The notes below the pieces were generated by a model. It did not search any database, was not told where the DNA came from, and worked only from the letters and a program-made list of their open reading frames with translations. This document shows positions 59,075 to 64,000 of a stretch of DNA of 64,000 nucleotides, piece by piece (positions within the stretch are counted from its first letter, which is position 1; every line of letters begins with the position of its first letter). The position numbers and the translations under genes were made by a program. The stretch is from Diplodia intermedia (lineage: Eukaryota; Ascomycota; Dothideomycetes; Botryosphaeriales; Botryosphaeriaceae), in NCBI GenBank assembly GCA_021495925.1, contig JAKEKT010000049.1, forward strand, positions 186,001-250,000, in the 5' to 3' direction.

Positions 59075-59851
59075 AAACGGTCTGTGGGTCGATTCGATCG
59101 GTAGATCGGTCGGTCAGTCGGCGGTCGGAAGGATTGGTCGGACGGCGGGAAAGCTTCGAGGCGTTGCAGTGGAGTGCGTGCCGGGATGGGCGACGGTGCG
59201 ATGGAGGTTCGTGTTGGGCGACGCGCTTCTGCAATGATGCGCGTTGTTGCCGCGCCGGCGGGACGGGAGCGGCTGGCTTGGCGGGGTCGTAGGGCTGATC
59301 ATGGTCATGGATTCTGCACATCACATCATATGCCGAAAGCGGGGTTATCTCGATCTTTGGGGCCGGAACGTCATAGCTGAAGCTAAATTCTATGTTGAGG
59401 CAGGATCGTATCTACTGAATTGAACGGCTATCGTAGGGCTAGGAGCTGAAAGCCCTTTTGTGTGCTGTCTGATCCCTTCATCTATCCCAATGCCAATACC
59501 ATGCATTGCCAAATTGTGTGAAAAGTAAAGTGGAGGAGGAAAAAAAGCCAAGTCGGGTAAAAATATATGTATGCACGAGTGTGATGCAGAAGTGAAAAAA
59601 AAAAAAGCAACAAACGGACATAACCCCAATGCAAGCGCTCTCGTCATAAGCCGTCTCGCGGCTGTGCATGGACTTCCCAGAGACAACTAACGCCAAACCC
59701 GCTATGCCAAAATACACTTCGCTGCCTGTCGAGAAGAAGAGAACTCAGAAGCAGAATAAACCAATAAGAAGCACAGAAACATATTTTGCAAGTTCGTAAT
59801 CAAAGAAAGACTGGGATCCACGAGGCGTGGAGAGATTGTACGCTAGTGCAC
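59074..59851. other. Intergenic region upstream of CLP1
   Basis: 0.8 kb between the microsatellite and the 3' end of the next gene. A12 tract near 59598. No gene. Confidence 0.5.
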
Positions 59852-61303
59852 TCAGATATCCATGCTCCACCGGAGACGAGAGTTTGTTGCGTAGTCTGAG
59901 CCGGAGTCATCGGCGGCTACTATGAAGTCATCAGAAGGAAACCACGGGCTGAGAGATCGCAGTTGGAGCTCTTCCGTGGAGTTTGTCGGTGGTAATTGTA
60001 TCCTGGCTTCCAGAGTAGGGGATTTGACGAATTGAGAGTTGAGTAGGGCGTTGGGGGAAACAAGTTCTTGGAGAAGGTTGAGGGAGCTATCGCGGATAAC
60101 CAGAGGTTCCGGTTTTTTGATGGCCCTGGTTGTTTTGGATCTCACAGGGAGCTCGCTAATGTTCTCCTTATGCAGCACGGAGGTTTTGAGATCCATTTGC
60201 GTTGACGCTCGGACCGTGTTTGGTCGCTTGACCAGGGTCTCTCCTGAATGCACTGTCGATAATCTCTGCCGTACTGCCTTGTTGTTTTTTGGGGATCCAC
60301 GTTCAACGTTCGGCGAGATAATAGCAAGATGGTTGCCTGAGTCATGTCTCTTGTCACGCTGAAGGCTGTCGTCTGAAGCGTCCGAGTCTTCCGCTACGGA
60401 CCTGCGTTCATGGCTGGACTTCTTGGCGGACCGAGATGGAGACAGGGTGGTCTTTGGGCTCCCGTGCGTCGACTTGGAATCCCTGACATAAGCGCTGCCC
60501 CTTGAGCCTGGGGGCAGCTCCGGAGTTTCCCCCCTCTTGATTTTCTCGGCGATTCCCCGCTGGCTCACTTCCCGGCGCAAGCTCACGTCTCCGCGACTGC
60601 TCGCGCGACTTCCACTTCTGCTGCTGGGAGCTGTCCCCTTCCTTCCGCTCATAACCTTTGCGCTGGGCGGTGGTGCGAGCATCCAACTGTTAGCGCCAGC
60701 GTTGGAGGAGATTGCGCTAACAACGGGAGGGTGGTATTCGTTGACCGGCGGCGGACGAGGGGTGTAATAGCTGTCGCTGGCCGACCGTCCTGTGCTGGGC
60801 CTGCTGAGTGGGACCAAGCCCGTGGCAGACCCTGCGCTGCTCGACAGCCTTATGCCACCTCTTGAACTGATCGTTTCGACGCCCCACGTATCGTCATCTT
60901 CCCTCTCATCTCTACGCGTGTCCCAGCGGCCGTCCAACGAAGTGTGCGAGGTGCCGGGCGACACGCTCATCTCGATACCAGCCACCCCGTCCCCATCAAA
61001 GTCGCTGTTCACTCGGCTTCTTGCCGACCCTTGTGTACCGGCCGTCCCAATATTCCGCTTGTTCCTCTTCTTTCCTCGCGGTGGCGGGCCAGGACCCAAT
61101 GCGATCTCCTCGTTCCAGTGTGGATTTGTCGACGAGGGGTCAGGATGGCGGTAGGCATCTGGCGAATCAAGCTGCAGGGCGGCCTTTTCAATACGGTCAC
61201 GGCGGGCTTCCCTCTTCATGCGGCGCTGGGTTGCCATGCCCACACATGGCGCGCAGGAAAGGTAGAAGAATATGGCGGACTGGATGCCGCGGGCGATGGA
61301 CAT
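59852..61303 (-). CDS. Disordered fungal protein with hydrophobic Cys-containing N-terminus
   Basis: 483 residues starting MSIARGIQSAIFFYLSCAPC. The first 25 residues form one short hydrophobic helix with a C-x-x-C pair followed at once by a basic patch (RRMKREARRDR), an arrangement that suits membrane attachment, perhaps by palmitoylation (inference). The remainder is Ser/Arg/Pro-rich and disordered, with a conserved-looking acidic C-terminus (WFPSDDFIVAADDSGSDYATNSRLRWSMDI). I recall proteins of this layout across Pezizomycotina without assigned function. The frame is open upstream to 61402, but the ATG at 61303 has the better context (CCGCCATGTCC) and puts the hydrophobic helix at the N-terminus. 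Confidence 0.7.
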   Translation of the reverse strand: MSIARGIQSAIFFYLSCAPCVGMATQRRMKREARRDRIEKAALQLDSPDAYRHPDPSSTNPHWNEEIALGPGPPPRGKKRNKRNIGTAGTQGSARSRVNSDFDGDGVAGIEMSVSPGTSHTSLDGRWDTRRDEREDDDTWGVETISSRGGIRLSSSAGSATGLVPLSRPSTGRSASDSYYTPRPPPVNEYHPPVVSAISSNAGANSWMLAPPPSAKVMSGRKGTAPSSRSGSRASSRGDVSLRREVSQRGIAEKIKRGETPELPPGSRGSAYVRDSKSTHGSPKTTLSPSRSAKKSSHERRSVAEDSDASDDSLQRDKRHDSGNHLAIISPNVERGSPKNNKAVRQRLSTVHSGETLVKRPNTVRASTQMDLKTSVLHKENISELPVRSKTTRAIKKPEPLVIRDSSLNLLQELVSPNALLNSQFVKSPTLEARIQLPPTNSTEELQLRSLSPWFPSDDFIVAADDSGSDYATNSRLRWSMDI

Positions 61304-62840
61304 GGCGGGCCAATGGCGCTCGGAAAGCGGCGGCGGGTGAGAGATACAGAGTCGGGCGGGGGATAGTATGGCAGGCCGTATGTACTGCTTGTGGCGCGGC
61401 AAGGTGCGGCAGACCGAGGCGCAATGGCGTGACAGTACGGAGAGCGGGTGATCAGAAGCAGTATCTCGGGACGCCGTGAGCCATGCTTTCTTTCCTGGAT
61501 CGAGGGTCGGGTTGCGCAGGCCAGCTGCCGTTGAGGTGCGGATTGAGCGGGAGGCGGGAAGGCGGCCTTTGGGCAGGTGAGAGTCCGTTGGCGGGAGGCT
61601 AGTGGTCGGGCTGGGTGAGTCCGGACTGGTGGGGTGGAAGCCACGTCCCTATAGCCTGCAGACCCCTAAGAAGCTGCCGGGCGCCAGGCCAACTGGTGGA
61701 AGTTGCGTGAAGGAACGGACGGCTTACTTGCGTGCAGCCACGGGGAACAATGCAGGCGAGAGGCGCAGCGGGCAGCGCGAGAACATCGAGTCGCGAGGCC
61801 GGCTCCCCTATTTGGCAGCCAGGCGAGGGCGGCGGCGACGCGTGCGGATCTGCGCGTGTAAATGAAACACACGAACGACACAGCCGCGGTTTGGCATCGC
61901 ATACTAGCCCGCGCCTTGGGCGCCGCAAACTTTGCGTTGCCTGGCGCTGCTAGCCCGCTTCCCATGCGCATCCTTTGCGGTGCTTGGGTTGTTGGTGTCG
62001 CAGCCGCGAGGTGTGCAGCCGGCAGGCAGGCGCACGTCAGTTTGGGCCATCGGTCAGACCCCACGCCCAACCTGGCGACGAGTGGAGACGGGGCCTGCAT
62101 CCCCCGGCGCGCCTCATCGATGAAATTCGCCATCAATTAACCCCCGGCGCGACTGCGGATGCCGCCATGCCCGACGTCCGACTGCTGATATGACAGCGGC
62201 GCCGCCCGCCCACCACGCCCGCGTCTGCATCCGCCCCGGCTGCTGGAAGCGCTGCATCCCGGTGGCTGGGCTCCAGCTGCGTCGAACAAATAGCCGCCGT
62301 GTCGCCCGTCACACAGACTCCCAGGGGACCCAGCCCGCCTGCACAGGTACGCACGTATGATTCGCTGCGCCGGCGTATACCAAGATTAATTGCATGCCTG
62401 TACTTGACGCAGCCTCCACGTGCGAAAGGGGTGCGCGACACGGCCTGCCTCGACCAGACGAGCATTTGCGCAGAGGTGAGGATAATAGCGCGGGGCGGAC
62501 GATGATCTGAAAATCTCCGTCTGGTTCCGTGGCGCGGGCCGCTCTGTTTACTGTACGATGGCGCCAACGTGCAGGCGCCGGCTTCCTTCAGCGTGCCTTT
62601 GGCGCAGCGTCGTTTCGTTGACGCCCTTCGCTGGTCTCTGGTCCAGTAGCCCTACACGTGAGCGCGCGTTGGCAGCTGCAGCTTGCTGCATGTGGCCCTT
62701 TCCTCTTCCGGCACCTGCCTGCCCTGCCTGCCCTGCCTTGCGTCTGCTGACCCTGTGCTCCGTTTCTACTGCTGTCTCGCTCAAAATGACAAGATCTGGC
62801 TCTCATTCCACACACAAACGCCACCGCCTCTGAGCCCACA
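61304..62840. promoter_or_regulatory. Divergent region before the La-Arb1 gene
   Basis: 1.5 kb of GC-rich DNA between divergent starts. Frames up to 156 codons on both strands are compositional. No TATA element recognised. Confidence 0.4.
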
Positions 62841-64000
62841 ATGGCGTCGCCTGAAGCGGAGCAACCCGCCGCCGACCAACCTGCCACCACTCCCAACATG
62901 GCTACACCGCCTGAGGCGCCACCTCCAACTGCTGAGATTGGTCCTACCCAGGTGCCGCAGCAGGAGCAGCAGCAGCAGCAGCAACTCGTCCCCGAGCATC
63001 CTCGAGGCGATGAAATCCGCCGTCAGGTTGAATACTACTTCTCGGACGAGAACCTCGCATTTGACTCTCACCTTCTCGAGAAATGTCAAGGTCGCCTCAA
63101 CGTGCCAGTCTCGATCAAGTCGATATGCGGTTTCCGCAAAATGCGGCCGTACAAGCCTTACCTCCAGGTCGTCGAGGCTCTCAAGAAGAGTGCTTTCTTG
63201 GATGTAGTCGAAGGCAATAAGATCAAGCGCAAGCTCCCCCTCATGGGCAAGACTGTGCTTGATGAGCCCGATGACGAGTCTGACGTCGACGCTGCGTCGA
63301 ACCAAGAGAACGATCAGCCCGAGCCTCGCCCCAAGCCTCAGCCTAAGAAGAGCAAGTCCCATCGCCCGGTGCAGCAGCCGAAGGTAGAGAAGCCTGTGGG
63401 CTTTGACAAGCCGCATGGCTTCGAGGAGTTCTTTGCTGATGCCCCCGTCACCCCCGCCGAGTTTGAAGCAGAGGTGGGTATGTACGACCCAGGCGTATCC
63501 TTCCGGCTGTAAGTTGATCCCTGCCTACTCCGTACGTGGGACCATGCTAAAGCCACCAGGCGGATGGAATGCGCCATCCAGCGCTACAAGTCTAGGCGTA
63601 AGATGCACCAGCATTTTCTCAACGTCTTCGCCAAGTTCATGAAGTACGGTGGCGTTGACCAAAGCCAGCGCCAGTTCACAGGCGGCATCAAAGACAAGGA
63701 GCTAGAGGAGCGAGACGCGCAGGAAATTGCTCTGATGATGGCCAACCATACCATCGATCCGGATAAGGACGACGAGGACAAATGGCCCGTCGCCTTTGAA
63801 GAAGTCGCCAAGGGCTTCCTGTAAGCTTCCCGCATCTACCCAAAGGGAACCACTCACTGATAACGATGCAGGTCTTCCGAATGGCCGACATTGGTATTCT
63901 ACGACATGGCTGACATCCGTCTTGCATGCACAGTCTTGAAGAACTTCTACAACTACCTGCTGCATCACAACGTCTGCCCGGAATACAATGAAGACATCTA
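62841..64000 (+). CDS. La-motif protein fused to Argonaute siRNA chaperone subunit Arb1 (3' end outside window)
   Basis: Exons 62841-63508, 63560-63821, 63872-64000 (continuing). Residues 1-53 are Pro/Gln-rich with a poly-Gln run. Residues about 55-135 are a La motif RNA-binding winged helix (IRRQVEYYFSDENLAFDSHLLEKC ... YLQVVEALKKSAFLDVVEGNKIKRK). After an acidic/basic linker, from about residue 190, the sequence matches the Arb1 family: GFDKPHGFEEFFADAPVTPAEFEAE, RMECAIQRYKSRRKMHQHFLNVFAKFMKYGGVDQSQRQF and LVFYDMADIRLACTVLKNFYNYLLHHNVCPEY. In fission yeast Arb1 with Arb2 holds Ago1 bound to duplex siRNA and is needed for heterochromatin. No stop or start separates the two parts; both lie in exon 1 reading frame. 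The 5' end is secure, the total length unknown. Confidence 0.85.

Overview
This 64 kb window is nuclear DNA from a filamentous ascomycete (Pezizomycotina). I favour Dothideomycetes, but only weakly. The evidence is a GC-rich genome with 50-70 bp GT-AG introns, CTRAC-type branch sites, GCN/CCN-rich disordered proteins, and gene families confined to or typical of filamentous fungi. The genes are mainly housekeeping. I see no secondary-metabolite cluster, rRNA operon, CRISPR array or prophage.

Layout. 0-13.4 kb is gene-dense: VPS15 (-, cut by the left edge) is divergent from ALG2 (+); an OTU deubiquitinase (-) is divergent from a peroxisomal D-amino-acid oxidase (+); the NEDD8 E1 subunit ULA1 (-) is divergent from ribose-5-phosphate isomerase (+). 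15.8-26.4 kb holds a GNAT acetyltransferase (+), an MFS transporter (-), an 820-aa fungal protein with low-complexity tail (+), a secreted pepsin-like protease (-) and a small 126-aa protein (+). 26.4-29.7 kb is almost gene-free, with one copy of a new-looking MITE and a decayed reading frame. 29.7-32.6 kb is a CSC1/OSCA-type channel (+). After a 3.7 kb gap come ADH (+), a 598-aa disordered protein (-), ATG18 (-) and the wybutosine-synthesis protein PPM2/TYW4 fused to a JmjC domain (+). After a 2.7 kb gap with a second MITE copy comes PPS1 dual-specificity phosphatase (+), then a gap with a cluster of MITE copies, an F-box/2EXR-like protein (-), CLP1 (-), a disordered membrane-anchored protein (-), and finally a La-motif protein whose C-terminus is Arb1, the Argonaute siRNA chaperone subunit (+, cut by the right edge).

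The genes do not form one pathway. Several belong to informational or membrane-traffic pathways: VPS15 and ATG18 (PI3P production and PI3P reading in autophagy), OTU and ULA1 (ubiquitin/NEDD8), CLP1 and PPM2 (RNA processing and modification), La-Arb1 (small-RNA heterochromatin). Exon joins were placed by hand; for every multi-exon gene whose CDS is complete in the window the joined exons sum to a multiple of three.

Most worth a second look: the La + Arb1 domain fusion; a foldback MITE family with about 40 bp terminal inverted repeats and 4 bp target duplications (four copies plus a remnant); a TYW4-JmjC fusion with intact iron ligands; and an in-frame mitochondrial-like extension upstream of ribose-5-phosphate isomerase.
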